A DNA stretch of 64,000 bases from Pseudomonas sp. Q1-7 (lineage in GTDB: Bacteria; Pseudomonadota; Gammaproteobacteria; Pseudomonadales; Pseudomonadaceae): assembly GCF_028010285.1 (NCBI RefSeq), contig NZ_CP116304.1:1690501-1754500 (forward strand), given 5' to 3'. The notes under the pieces were generated by a model, which was not told where the DNA came from, ran no database searches, and was given only the letters and a program-made list of their open reading frames with translations. Within the stretch, counting starts at the first letter, position 1. Each line of letters opens with the position of its first letter. Both the position numbers and the translations under genes were made by a program. Shown here piece by piece: positions 1 to 8,800 of this stretch.

Positions 1-441
1 CTCGACATCGTCGAGAACCGCTATGTCGGCATGAAGTCCCGTGGCTGCTACGAGACCCCCGGCGGCACCATCATGCTCAAGGCCCACCGCGCCATCGAGT
101 CGATCACCCTGGACCGCGAAGTGGCCCACCTGAAAGACGAGCTGATGCCCAAGTACGCCAGCCTGATCTACACCGGCTACTGGTGGAGCCCGGAGCGCCT
201 GATGCTGCAGCAGATGATCGACGCCTCCCAGACCAACGTGAATGGCGTGGTGCGCCTGAAACTGTACAAGGGCAACGTCATCGTGGTCGGCCGCAAGTCC
301 GACGACTCCCTGTTCGACGCCAACATCGCCACCTTCGAGGACGATGCCGGCGCCTACAACCAGGCCGATGCCGCGGGCTTCATCAAGCTCAATGCCTTGC
401 GCATGCGCATCGCCGCTGGCAAGGGCCGCAAGCTGTTCTGA
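1..441 (+). CDS. argG: argininosuccinate synthase, C-terminal part (5' end outside window)
   Basis: The reading frame is open from base 1 and ends at 441, giving about 146 residues of the C-terminal part of argininosuccinate synthase. This enzyme joins citrulline and aspartate using ATP in arginine biosynthesis and works in the cytoplasm as a tetramer. The segment starts with [15 protein letters not shown] and contains YETPGGT and GYWWSPE, which are typical of the synthase C-terminal domain, and it ends in GKGRKLF. The first in-frame ATG (31) is internal and is not the true start. A GC-rich hairpin follows the stop. Identification rests on recognition of the conserved C-terminal sequence. Confidence 0.93.
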   Translation, partial: LDIVENRYVGMKSRGCYETPGGTIMLKAHRAIESITLDREVAHLKDELMPKYASLIYTGYWWSPERLMLQQMIDASQTNVNGVVRLKLYKGNVIVVGRKSDDSLFDANIATFEDDAGAYNQADAAGFIKLNALRMRIAAGKGRKLF

Positions 442-468
442 TAAGCTGGTAAGCCATGAGCCCACGGA

Positions 469-487
469 CCCCGGCCACGAGCCGGGG
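469..487 (+). terminator. hairpin after argG
   Basis: A seven-base-pair stem (CCCCGGC, loop CACGA, GCCGGGG) lies 28 bases after the argG stop. It is followed by TTCGTCG, only a weak T-run, so it may be an imperfect intrinsic terminator. Confidence 0.5.
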
Positions 488-536
488 TTCGTCGTTACAG
501 CGCCCGGGATCGCGGGCAACCGATGAGGAAGAATCG

Positions 537-929
537 ATGAGACTGCTGCATACCATGCTGCGTGTCGGCGACCTGGACAAATCCATCGCCTTCTATACCG
601 AAGTGCTGGGCATGACCCTGCTGCGCCGCAAGGACTATCCGGACGGCCAGTTCACCCTGGCGTTCGTCGGCTACGGCGACGAGGGCCACAACAGCGTGAT
701 CGAGCTGACCTACAACTGGGGTGTGGAGCAGTACGAGCTGGGCACCGGCTACGGCCACATCGCCCTGGAAGTGGCCGACGTCTACAAGGCCTGCGAGGAC
801 ATTCGCGCCCGTGGCGGCAAGATCACCCGTGAGCCGGGCCCGATGAAGCACGGCACCAGCATCCTCGCCTTCGTGGAGGACCCGGACGGCTACAAGATCG
901 AATTGCTGTCCCCCTCTCGCAACGACTGA
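537..929 (+). CDS. gloA: lactoylglutathione lyase (glyoxalase I)
   Basis: This 130-residue protein is glyoxalase I, which isomerises the methylglyoxal-glutathione hemithioacetal to S-lactoylglutathione. It belongs to the short bacterial VOC/glyoxalase class, which forms metal-dependent dimers. The four expected metal ligands can be seen: His in MRLLHTM, Glu in VIELTYNWG, His in YGHIALEV and Glu in GYKIELLS. The ATG at 537 was chosen because it gives the canonical [10 protein letters not shown] start. The frame is open further upstream, but that part overlaps the argG hairpin and reads as noise. The length matches the family (about 130 to 135 residues). Confidence 0.95.
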   Translation: MRLLHTMLRVGDLDKSIAFYTEVLGMTLLRRKDYPDGQFTLAFVGYGDEGHNSVIELTYNWGVEQYELGTGYGHIALEVADVYKACEDIRARGGKITREPGPMKHGTSILAFVEDPDGYKIELLSPSRND

Positions 930-985
930 CGTGCTGTGCTGATATGAAACCTGGGCGACTTGCCCCGGTATGGAGGCATGGATCC

Positions 986-2032
986 ATGGATGGTGACGTT
1001 GTCAGCTACGAACGCAACCTCGAATGCCTGGTGCGGGCCATCCAGGAACTGTCCCTGGCCCGCGATCTCGACCGTATCGCCGAAATCGTGCGCAGCGCCG
1101 CCCGCGAGCTGGTGGGCGCCGATGGCGCCACCTTCGTGCTGCGGGATGGCGATCGCTGTTTCTACAAGGACGAGGACGCCATCTCGCCGCTCTGGAAGGG
1201 CCTGCGTTTCCCCATGGAAACCTGCATCAGCGGCTGGGCGATGCTCAACCGCGAGCCGGCGGTGATCGACGACATCTACGTCGATCCGCGCATTCCCCAC
1301 GACGCCTACCGGCCTACCTTCGTCAAGAGCCTGGTCATGGTGCCCATCCGCAGCCTGGCACCGGTGGGGGCGATCGGCACCTACTGGGCCACCCCGCGCC
1401 TGGCCAGCGCGCGCGAGGTTGGCCTGCTGCAGGCGCTGGCGGACTCCACCTCGGTGGCCATGGAAAACGTCCGGCTGTACGACGAACTGGAACAGCGGGT
1501 CGTCGCCCGCACCCAGGAACTGGTCGCGGCCAATCGTCTGCTCTATGAAGAGGCTTGCGAACGCGAACGGGTCGAGCAGGATATCCAGCGCTTCTCCATG
1601 ACCGACGAACTCACCGGTCTGCACAACCGGCTGGGTTTCCTGCATCACGCCGCCGAACTGCTGAGCGCTTCGCGCCAGCAGGGCACGCCTTGCCTGGTGC
1701 TTCACCTGGAGGTCGAGAGCCACGACAGCGGGCCGGGCGAAAACCTGCCGCTGGCGGCCGCGCGCATGCTGCGCGCGCAGTTTCGCCGCGACGACCTGCT
1801 GGCCCGGCTCGGCGGTGGCGAGTTCCTCGTGCTGGCCACTGGCTACGGCGAGGCGAGCGCCGTCCTGCAGCGCCTGCGCGCGGGACTGGGGGCCTTCAAC
1901 CGGGCGACCAACCAGAACCTGGACCTGCGCATCGGGCATGCCGAGTCGACCCGTGGCCAGGGCCTCGAACAATTGCTTTACGAAGCGGACAACGCCCTGC
2001 AACGCAGCGGTCCGGGATGGGGTGGCACCTGA
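986..2032 (+). CDS. GAF domain protein with degenerate GGDEF domain
   Basis: The protein has 348 residues. An N-terminal GAF-like sensor (about 10 to 160) is followed by a coiled-coil linker rich in Glu and Arg (about 165 to 200) and a diverged GGDEF domain. The domain still shows ELTGLHNRLGF, but the GGDEF signature reads GGGEF at about residues 276 to 280, and the metal-binding D-x-D-x-FK segment of active cyclases is replaced by LHLEVESHDSG. It is probably not a cyclase and may bind nucleotide or act as a signalling partner. ATG 986 was chosen because GGAGG lies nine bases upstream. The frame extends to 944 without a visible ribosome site. The gene precedes modB by 65 bases, with a palindrome between. 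Confidence 0.8.
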   Translation: MDGDVVSYERNLECLVRAIQELSLARDLDRIAEIVRSAARELVGADGATFVLRDGDRCFYKDEDAISPLWKGLRFPMETCISGWAMLNREPAVIDDIYVDPRIPHDAYRPTFVKSLVMVPIRSLAPVGAIGTYWATPRLASAREVGLLQALADSTSVAMENVRLYDELEQRVVARTQELVAANRLLYEEACERERVEQDIQRFSMTDELTGLHNRLGFLHHAAELLSASRQQGTPCLVLHLEVESHDSGPGENLPLAAARMLRAQFRRDDLLARLGGGEFLVLATGYGEASAVLQRLRAGLGAFNRATNQNLDLRIGHAESTRGQGLEQLLYEADNALQRSGPGWGGT

Positions 2033-2051
2033 CTGGCTGACCGCAGGTCTC

Positions 2052-2075
2052 CGCTATATAGTTCGCCATACAGCG
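2052..2075. promoter_or_regulatory. candidate ModE-type operator before modB
   Basis: An imperfect palindrome, CGCTATAT, eight bases, then ATACAGCG (7 of 8 positions symmetric), lies 22 bases before the modB start. CGNTATATA is the half-site described for the molybdate-responsive repressor ModE. The assignment is an inference from motif and position. No modE gene is in the window. Confidence 0.45.
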
Positions 2076-2097
2076 AAACTGATTCCCCGGGCAATCC

Positions 2098-2784
2098 ATG
2101 AGCCTCCCCCTCGATCGCACCGACCTGGCCGCCATCTGGCTGACCCTCGAACTGGCTACCCTGACCACCTTGCTCCTGCTGGTGCTGGGCACGCCCATCG
2201 CCTGGTGGCTGGCGCGCACCCGCTCGCGCCTGAAGGGGGCGGTGGCCGCGGTAGTGGCGTTGCCGCTGGTGCTGCCGCCCACCGTCATCGGCTTCTACCT
2301 GCTGGTGAGCATGGGGCCACACGGGTTCATCGGCCACTTCACCCAGAGCCTCGGCCTCGGCACCTTGCCCTTCACCTTCGCTGGCCTGGTGGTGGGGTCG
2401 GTGATCTATTCCATGCCCTTCGTGGTGCAGCCGCTGCAGAACGCCTTCAGCGCCATCGGCCAGCGTCCGCTGGAAGTGGCCGCGACCCTGCGTGCCGGTC
2501 CCTGGGACAGTTTCTTCAGCGTGGTGCTGCCCCTGGCGCGGCCGGGTTTCGTCACTGCGTCCATCCTCGGCTTCGCCCACACGGTGGGCGAGTTCGGCGT
2601 GGTGCTGATGATCGGCGGCAATATCCCGGAAAAGACCCGCGTGGTTTCGGTGCAGATCTTCGACCACGTCGAAGCCATGGAATATGCCCAGGCCCACTGG
2701 CTGGCCGGCGGCATGCTGCTGTTCTCCTTCCTCATCCTGCTGGCGCTGAACACCAGCCGGCGCCTGAAACCCGGCTGGACCTGA
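2098..2784 (+). CDS. modB: molybdate ABC transporter permease
   Basis: The 228-residue protein is the inner-membrane subunit of the molybdate ABC importer. It shows about five hydrophobic segments (roughly residues 10 to 35, 45 to 65, 80 to 105, 140 to 160 and 195 to 215). The cytoplasmic EAA loop ([15 protein letters not shown]...LARPG) that contacts the ATPase is present. The length is usual for ModB. The gene is four bases from modC and certainly co-transcribed with it. The usual partner modA (periplasmic binding protein) is not immediately upstream. Its place is taken by the GAF/GGDEF-like gene. Confidence 0.93.
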   Translation: MSLPLDRTDLAAIWLTLELATLTTLLLLVLGTPIAWWLARTRSRLKGAVAAVVALPLVLPPTVIGFYLLVSMGPHGFIGHFTQSLGLGTLPFTFAGLVVGSVIYSMPFVVQPLQNAFSAIGQRPLEVAATLRAGPWDSFFSVVLPLARPGFVTASILGFAHTVGEFGVVLMIGGNIPEKTRVVSVQIFDHVEAMEYAQAHWLAGGMLLFSFLILLALNTSRRLKPGWT

Positions 2785-2788
2785 GCCC

Positions 2789-3874
2789 ATGCAATCGATC
2801 CGTGCGCGTTTCCACCTGCAACTCTCCGGTTTTTCCCTCGACGCCGACCTCGACCTGCCCGGCCGGGGCGTCAGCGCGCTGTTCGGCCATTCCGGCTCCG
2901 GCAAGACCACCTTGCTGCGCTGCATCGCCGGCCTGGAGCGGGCTGCCGGGGGCTTCCTGGAAATCAACGGCGAAGTCTGGCAGGACAGCGCTCGCGGCCA
3001 CTTCCTGCCTACCCACAAGCGTCCCCTGGGGTATGTGTTTCAGGAGGCCAGCCTGTTCGAGCACCTCTCGGTGCGGCGCAACCTGGAGTTCGGCCAACGG
3101 CGCATCCCGGCGCGGGCGCGGCGCGTGCACCTGGACCAGGCGGTGGAGTTGCTGGGCATCGGTCACCTGCTGGAGCGCATGCCGGGCGGCCTGTCCGGCG
3201 GCGAGCGGCAACGCGTGGGCATCGCCCGCGCCCTGCTGACCAGTCCGCGCCTGCTGCTGATGGACGAGCCCCTGGCGGCCCTGGACTTCAAGCGCAAGGG
3301 CGAGATCCTGCCTTACCTGGAGCGCCTGCATGACGAACTGGATATCCCGTTGCTGTACGTCAGCCATTCGCCGGACGAAGTGGCGCGCCTGGCCGATCAC
3401 CTGGTGCTGCTGGACAACGGCCAGGTGCTCGCCAGCGGCCCGCTGGACCAGACCCTGTCGCGCCTGGACCTGCCCACCGCCCAGGAGGACGAGGCGGGCG
3501 TGGTGATCGAGGGGCGGGTGCGTGGGTTCGACGCCGGCTACCAGTTGCTGACCCTCGCGCTGCCCGGCAGCGAGCTGAGTGTGCGGGTGGCCCATTCTCC
3601 GGTCGTCGAGGGGCGCACCCTGCGGTTCCGGGTGCTGGCGCGAGACGTCAGCCTGAGTCTGGAAAGACAGCGTGACAGCAGCATCCTCAACCTGCTGCCG
3701 GCGCGGGTGGTGGAAGAGACGCCCGCGGCCAACCCCGCCCACGTGCTGGTGCGCCTGGAGGTGGAGGGCACCTCGATGCTGGCGCGCATCACGCGCTTCT
3801 CCCGCGACCAGTTGGGCCTGCATCCCGGCCAGGCGCTCTGGGCCCAGATCAAGTCGGTGGCGCTGCTGGCGTAG
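2789..3874 (+). CDS. modC: molybdate ABC transporter ATP-binding protein
   Basis: The 361-residue ATPase of the molybdate importer has a Walker A motif GHSGSGKTT (about residue 34), an ABC signature [10 protein letters not shown] (about 134) and a Walker B LLLMDEP (about 155), followed by the switch His region (YVSHSPDEV). The C-terminal part (about 295 to 358) fits the molybdate-binding TOBE/Mop domain found in ModC. It starts four bases after modB. The next gene is convergent. Confidence 0.93.
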   Translation: MQSIRARFHLQLSGFSLDADLDLPGRGVSALFGHSGSGKTTLLRCIAGLERAAGGFLEINGEVWQDSARGHFLPTHKRPLGYVFQEASLFEHLSVRRNLEFGQRRIPARARRVHLDQAVELLGIGHLLERMPGGLSGGERQRVGIARALLTSPRLLLMDEPLAALDFKRKGEILPYLERLHDELDIPLLYVSHSPDEVARLADHLVLLDNGQVLASGPLDQTLSRLDLPTAQEDEAGVVIEGRVRGFDAGYQLLTLALPGSELSVRVAHSPVVEGRTLRFRVLARDVSLSLERQRDSSILNLLPARVVEETPAANPAHVLVRLEVEGTSMLARITRFSRDQLGLHPGQALWAQIKSVALLA

Positions 3875-3879
3875 GCGTT

Positions 3880-3975
3880 TGCCGCGGTCCACCCTGCGGC
3901 CCTGCACGCAGGATGGGGAGCGCGGAGCGAAACCCGTGCGGTCGACCCGATAGGCTTCGTGGCTCCGCCCTACGA
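3880..3975. repeat. degenerate dispersed repeat between convergent genes
   Basis: The gap between modC and the diguanylate cyclase gene contains GGTCCACCCTGC, GCGGAGCGAAACCC and CCGCCCTACGA. These pieces resemble the repeat at 9503 to 9599, which shares GCGGAGCGAAACCC, and the palindrome at 30433 to 30458. It looks like an old copy of a Pseudomonas intergenic repeat. Confidence 0.4.
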
Positions 3976-3998
3976 CGGGGCCAATCCGCTCCCACGCG

Positions 3999-5492
3999 TC
4001 ACAGGACGTCGTGGTTGCCGGAGGGCTCCACGCAAACGCAGTTGCGGCCGGACTGCTTCGCCCGATAGAGACCACGGTCGGCGCGGCCGATCAGGCTGTC
4101 CAGGGAGTCGTCCGGGTGCATCTCGGCCAGGCCGATGCTGGTGCTCACCTGCAGGTTCACGCCCTTGAAGGGGTAGCGCTGGGCGGCCACGTCGCCACGG
4201 ACCTTCTCCGCCAGCTGGTGTGCCGTGGCATGGCCGGTGTCCTTGAGCAGGACAATGAACTCCTCGCCGCCCCAGCGGCAGATGATGTCCGACTGGCGCA
4301 GGCCATCGCGCAGGTTCTGGGCGAAGCCCTGCAGCACCTGGTCGCCGGCCTGGTGACCATAGGTGTCGTTGAGCATCTTGAAGTGGTCGAGGTCCAGCAG
4401 CAGCGCGGCCAGCGGCTTGCGGTCGCGGCGAGCTTCCTGCAGCGCCTGGCCGGCGAGCAGTTCGAAACCGCGCCGGTTGGGCAGGCCGGTCAGGCTGTCG
4501 GTGGTGGCCAGCGCGGCGATGCTGCGCTGGTAGCGGCGCATCAGGCGGACCAGCAACACCAGCACGACGACGGTGACCAGCAGGCAGATCAGCAGGTTGA
4601 GGTAGAGGGTATTGCGCAGGTTGGCGAGCATGCCGTCTTCGTACTTGTCGACGAACAGGTACCAGTCCAGTTCGGGGATGTAGCGCACGTTCAGGTAGTG
4701 GTCGCGGCCGCGCTCCTGGTATTCGAACTTGCCGGTCTGCGGGCGTCTCAGCCTGGCCTGCAGGTCGTTCAGGCCCGGCACTTCGGCCAGGCTCTGGCCG
4801 ATCCGTGCGCCCATCGGGCCGCCATCCGCCCCGGTGAGGACGATGCGCCCGCCGGTGTCGACGAAGTAGACGCTGCGCTGGTAGCGGCGCTGGTATTCGT
4901 CGATCAGCTTGACCACCGCGTCCACCGTCAGGCCCACGCCGGTGGCGCCGAGGAACTTGCCGTCGTAGTCGAACACCTTGTAGTTGATGAAGATGGTCAG
5001 CCGGTCCTGGTTGGCCATGTCCACGTCGACGTTGATCTCGTAGGGCTCCTTCAGGTCTCGCACGCGGAAGTACCAGATGTCCCGCGGCTCGTTCGGGCGT
5101 ATCTGCTTGAGCACGCCCTTGGTCTGGTAATAGGTCAGGCTGCGGTCGGAAATGAAGAAGCTGGTGAAGGCGCCGTAGTGCTCCTGGATTTCGCGCAGGT
5201 AGCGGGTCATCTGCTCGACGTCCTTTTCGCCGCGCATCACCCAGTCGCGCACGAACGTGTCGCGGCTCATCATCGAGGAAATCAGGATGGGGCGGACCAG
5301 GTCCTTCTGGATTTCCGAATAGACGTTGTCCGAGGTCAGTGGCAGCTCGGTGTTGACGATGCTGCTGCGGATGGACTTCAGGGCTGCCTGATAGCTGACC
5401 AGCGAGGTGGCCAGGAAACCGCCGCCGAGCAACAGAATCAGGGCGAGTACCAGCGGGAGATGACTTTGCTTGGTGTGTTCTGGTAACGGCAT
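3999..5492 (-). CDS. membrane diguanylate cyclase with periplasmic Cache-type sensor
   Basis: The 497-residue protein has a transmembrane helix near residues 13 to 34, a periplasmic region to about 295 that reads like a double Cache sensor, a second membrane helix at about 300 to 322, and a GGDEF domain to the end. The signature is GGEEF (about residues 406 to 410) and is preceded by the inhibitory I-site RQSD at the expected five-residue distance. The metal-binding DLDHFKMLND is intact. It should make c-di-GMP from two GTP with product inhibition. The ligand is unknown. c-di-GMP is the activator of PilZ-bearing cellulose synthases such as the one encoded at 16.8 kb, although a direct link is not shown. 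The start ATG follows the promoter-region repeats at 5516 to 5576. Confidence 0.9.
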   Translation of the reverse strand: MPLPEHTKQSHLPLVLALILLLGGGFLATSLVSYQAALKSIRSSIVNTELPLTSDNVYSEIQKDLVRPILISSMMSRDTFVRDWVMRGEKDVEQMTRYLREIQEHYGAFTSFFISDRSLTYYQTKGVLKQIRPNEPRDIWYFRVRDLKEPYEINVDVDMANQDRLTIFINYKVFDYDGKFLGATGVGLTVDAVVKLIDEYQRRYQRSVYFVDTGGRIVLTGADGGPMGARIGQSLAEVPGLNDLQARLRRPQTGKFEYQERGRDHYLNVRYIPELDWYLFVDKYEDGMLANLRNTLYLNLLICLLVTVVVLVLLVRLMRRYQRSIAALATTDSLTGLPNRRGFELLAGQALQEARRDRKPLAALLLDLDHFKMLNDTYGHQAGDQVLQGFAQNLRDGLRQSDIICRWGGEEFIVLLKDTGHATAHQLAEKVRGDVAAQRYPFKGVNLQVSTSIGLAEMHPDDSLDSLIGRADRGLYRAKQSGRNCVCVEPSGNHDVL

Positions 5493-5515
5493 CGGACAAC
5501 CTGATCTCGGACTGG

Positions 5516-5576
5516 TGGCGTCATGCTAGCGTGCGCTTGGTACGGGCGTCACGGACGGGTACTTGGCGTCATGCTA
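5516..5576. repeat. 13-bp direct repeat upstream of diguanylate cyclase gene
   Basis: TGGCGTCATGCTA occurs at 5516 to 5528 and again at 5564 to 5576, 48 bases apart, just upstream of the minus-strand cyclase gene. Read on the minus strand each copy contains TAGCAT, which could be a -10 element. No function is established. Confidence 0.5.
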
Positions 5577-5684
5577 TCGGCGGTTCACCCTTTTCCTTGA
5601 CCGGCTTTTTGCGTCGGTGCCGCTTGAAATGTAGGGCCGCTCGGCGGGATGGGCAAACGGCCGATTGCGCGCCTGGAACACCCA

Positions 5685-5757
5685 GGGGGCGAATTCATTC
5701 GCCAAGGGCAGCGCAGCTGCCCCTGTTGGCGCCAGAAGGGCAGACCGGCGGTCTGCC
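5685..5757. repeat. dispersed palindromic repeat cluster after the carboxylase gene
   Basis: Bases 5685 to 5724 match 63112 to 63151 with four differences in forty. Two hairpins follow: GGGCAGC/GCTGCCC (5706 to 5722) and GGCAGACC/GGTCTGCC (5739 to 5757). The cluster fills most of the 316-base gap between the carboxylase and cyclase genes and may terminate transcription from the minus strand. Confidence 0.7.
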
Positions 5758-5808
5758 TGGCGATTGAAATCGCCTCCACAAGGGGCCGCTGCCCGCACGG
5801 CGCGGTTG

Positions 5809-8800
5809 TCAGGCTTCTTCCAGCACCACCACCCGTTGCCCCGCGCGCACGGGCGAGCCGGGCTGCACCCGCACTTCGCGCACCACGCCGTCGCGCGGGG
5901 CGGTGAGGGGGATTTCCATTTTCATGGACTCGAGAATCACCAGGGTGTCGCCGGCCTTCACGCTGGCCCCTTCTTCCACCTGCACCTGCCAGAGGTTCCC
6001 GGCGATATGGCTTTCCACCGCGTGCTGGCCGCTGCCCAGGGGCGCGTCTTCGCCCAGGTCCGGCGCCGGCTCGTCGCTTTCGAAATGGGCCTGGCCCGAG
6101 GCGATCCAGCGTTCCCGCTCGGCATTGAAGGCCGCCTGCTGCTGGGCGCGGAAGGCGGCGATGCCGTCCGCCTCGCGGGCGAGGAAGGCCTGGTAGTCGG
6201 CCAGGCACAGCTCCGTCTCTTCTATACGCAGCGGGAAGCGGCCCAGGGGAAAGTCGCGGCGGATGTTCAGCAGCTCCCCGGCCGAGACCGGGTAGAAGCG
6301 GATCTGGTCGAAGAAGCGCAGCAGCCAGGGCTTGCCGTCGAAGGCAGCGACGTCGCGGTAGCGGTTCCACATCTGCAGGGTGCGTCCGACGAACTGGTAG
6401 CCGCCGGGGCCTTCCATGCCATAGACGCACAGGTAGGCGCCGCCGATGCCCACCGAGTTCTCGGCGGTCCAGGTGCGCGCCGGGTTGTACTTGGTGGTCA
6501 CCAGGCGATGGCGCGGGTCCAGGGGCGTGGCCACCGGCGCGCCCAGATAAACGTCGCCCAGGCCCATCACCAGGTAGCTGGCCTCGAACACGGTGCGCTG
6601 CACTTCATCGAGGTTCGGCAAGTCGTTGATGCGGCGGATGAACTCCAGGTTGCTCGGGCACCAGGGGGCGTCCTTGCGCACCGTGGTCATGTATTTCTCG
6701 ATGGCCAACTGGCACGCCGGATCGTCCCAGGACAGCGGCAGGTGCACGATGCGCGACGGCACTTTGAGGTCGCCAGCGGCGCAGACGTCGTCCCAGAGCC
6801 CGCTGACGGTTTCCAGCAGGCTGTGCAGGGGCAGGGTTTCGGGTTGGTAGTGCACCTGCAGGGAGCGGATGCCGGGGGTCAGGTCGATCACGCCGTCCAG
6901 GGCCTGGGCCTCCAGCGCCTGCATCAGCGCATGGGCGCGGAAGCGCAGCACCAGGTCCAGCTCCGGCGCGCCGATCTCCAGCAGCAGGTGGGTGTCGCCG
7001 GAAAGGCGCGCCACCAGTCGCTTGTCGCCTTCACCGAGGTCGAGCACGATCGGAGACTGTAGCCCGGATGCAATCCGGGGCACCCTTGGCGCAGTGCTCC
7101 CGGCTTGCATCCGGGCTACGCAAGGGTCCTGTGCCTGGGCTAGTTCCCGCGCATCGTCGATGCTCACCGCCACGAAGCGCACCTTGTCCCCGGCCTTCAA
7201 CTGACCCAGTTGCCAGAGGTCGGCTTCGATCACCGTCACCGGGCAGACGAAGCCACCCAGGCTGGGGCCATCCGGGCCGAGGATCACCGGCATGTCGCCG
7301 GTGAAGTCCACGGCACCTATGGCGTAGGGGTTGTCGTGGATGTTGGACGGATGCAGGCCGGCCTCGCCGCCGCTTTCGCGCGCCCACTCCGGCTTGGGCC
7401 CGATCAGGCGCACGCCGGTGCGGCTGGAGTTGAAGTGAACTTCCCAGTCGGTGGCGAAGAAGCGGTCGATATAGGCCGGGCTGAAGTATTCCGGTGCGCC
7501 GTGGGGGCCGTAGATCACCCGCAGCTCGCGCACCGCCGGCAGCGATGTGCGCTGGGCCAGCGGCAGGCTCGCGCCGTGGCTGGCATCGGTCAGCGGCGCC
7601 AGGTGCAGCACGTCGCCGGCGCGCAGGGCGCGGCCGGCATGGCCGCCGAACTGGCCGAGGGTGAAGGTGCTCTTGCTGCCCAGGTAGTCCGGCAGTTGCA
7701 AGCCGCCGCGCAGGCACAGGTAGCTGCGCGCGCCGCCGCCGGCGAGGGTGCCCAGGGCCAGGGTGGTGCCGGCGGGCACGAACAGGGCGGTATCCATGGG
7801 GTGCGGCTGGCCGTCGAGGGTCAGCGGGATGGGTGCGCCGGTGACGGCCACCACGGCATCGCAATTGAAGCGCAGGCTCGGGCCGCTCATGGTGATTTCC
7901 AGCCCGGCGGCGCCCTCGGCGTTACCCAGCAGGCGGTTGCCCAGGCGCAGGGCGCGGTTGTCCATGGGACCGGACGGCGGTACGCCGACGGCCCAGTAGC
8001 CGAGGCGGCCGGGATAGTCCTGCACTGTGGTCTGAGTGCCGGCGCTCAGAATTTCAAAGGTATTGGCCTTGTAGCGCAGGCCTTCCAGGCAGCGGGTCCA
8101 GGGCGAGCCGCTGGCGAAGGGGGTGTCTGCAAGGATCTGCCGCAGGTAGTCGCGGTTGCTTTCCACCCCGTACAGGGTGGTTTCGGCCAGGGCCCGGTCG
8201 AGGGCGGCACTGGCCTCGAGGCGAGTCGGCGCCCAGGCGATGAGCTTGGCGATCATCGGGTCGAAGTAGGGCGGGATTTCGCAGCCGGCTTCCACCCAGG
8301 TGTCGATGCGCAGGTGCTGGCCGTCGGCCTCGGGGAAGGCGACGGCGGTGAGCAGGCCGGGGCAGGGCTGGAAGTCGCGGCCCGGGTCCTCGGCGTAGAG
8401 CCGCGCCTGAATGGCATGGCCGGCGGGTTTCAGTGCCGTGCCCAGTTCGCCCAGCGGCGGCAGGGTGCCGGCGGCCAGTTCGATCATCCAGCGCACCAGG
8501 TCGACGCCCCAGACCTGTTCGGTGACGCCGTGCTCCACCTGCAGGCGGGTGTTCACTTCGAGGAAGTAGAAGCGCTCGGCTTCGCTGTTGTAGACGAACT
8601 CCACGGTGCCGGCGCTGCGGTAGTTCACCGCTTTCGCCAGCTTGATGGCGGCGGCGCAGAGTTCATCGGCCATGCCGGCGGGCAGGTTGGGGGCCGGGGT
8701 TTCCTCCAGCACCTTCTGGTTGCGCCGCTGCACCGAGCAGTCGCGCACGCCCAGGGCCAGCACCTCGCCCCGGCCATCGCCGAACACCTGCACCTCCAGG

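Noticed and set aside
4011-5486. Plus-strand open frame opposite the diguanylate cyclase
   Set aside because: The minus strand has intact GGEEF and I-site motifs. The plus-strand product is Gly/Ala/Val/His/Gln-rich shadow sequence.
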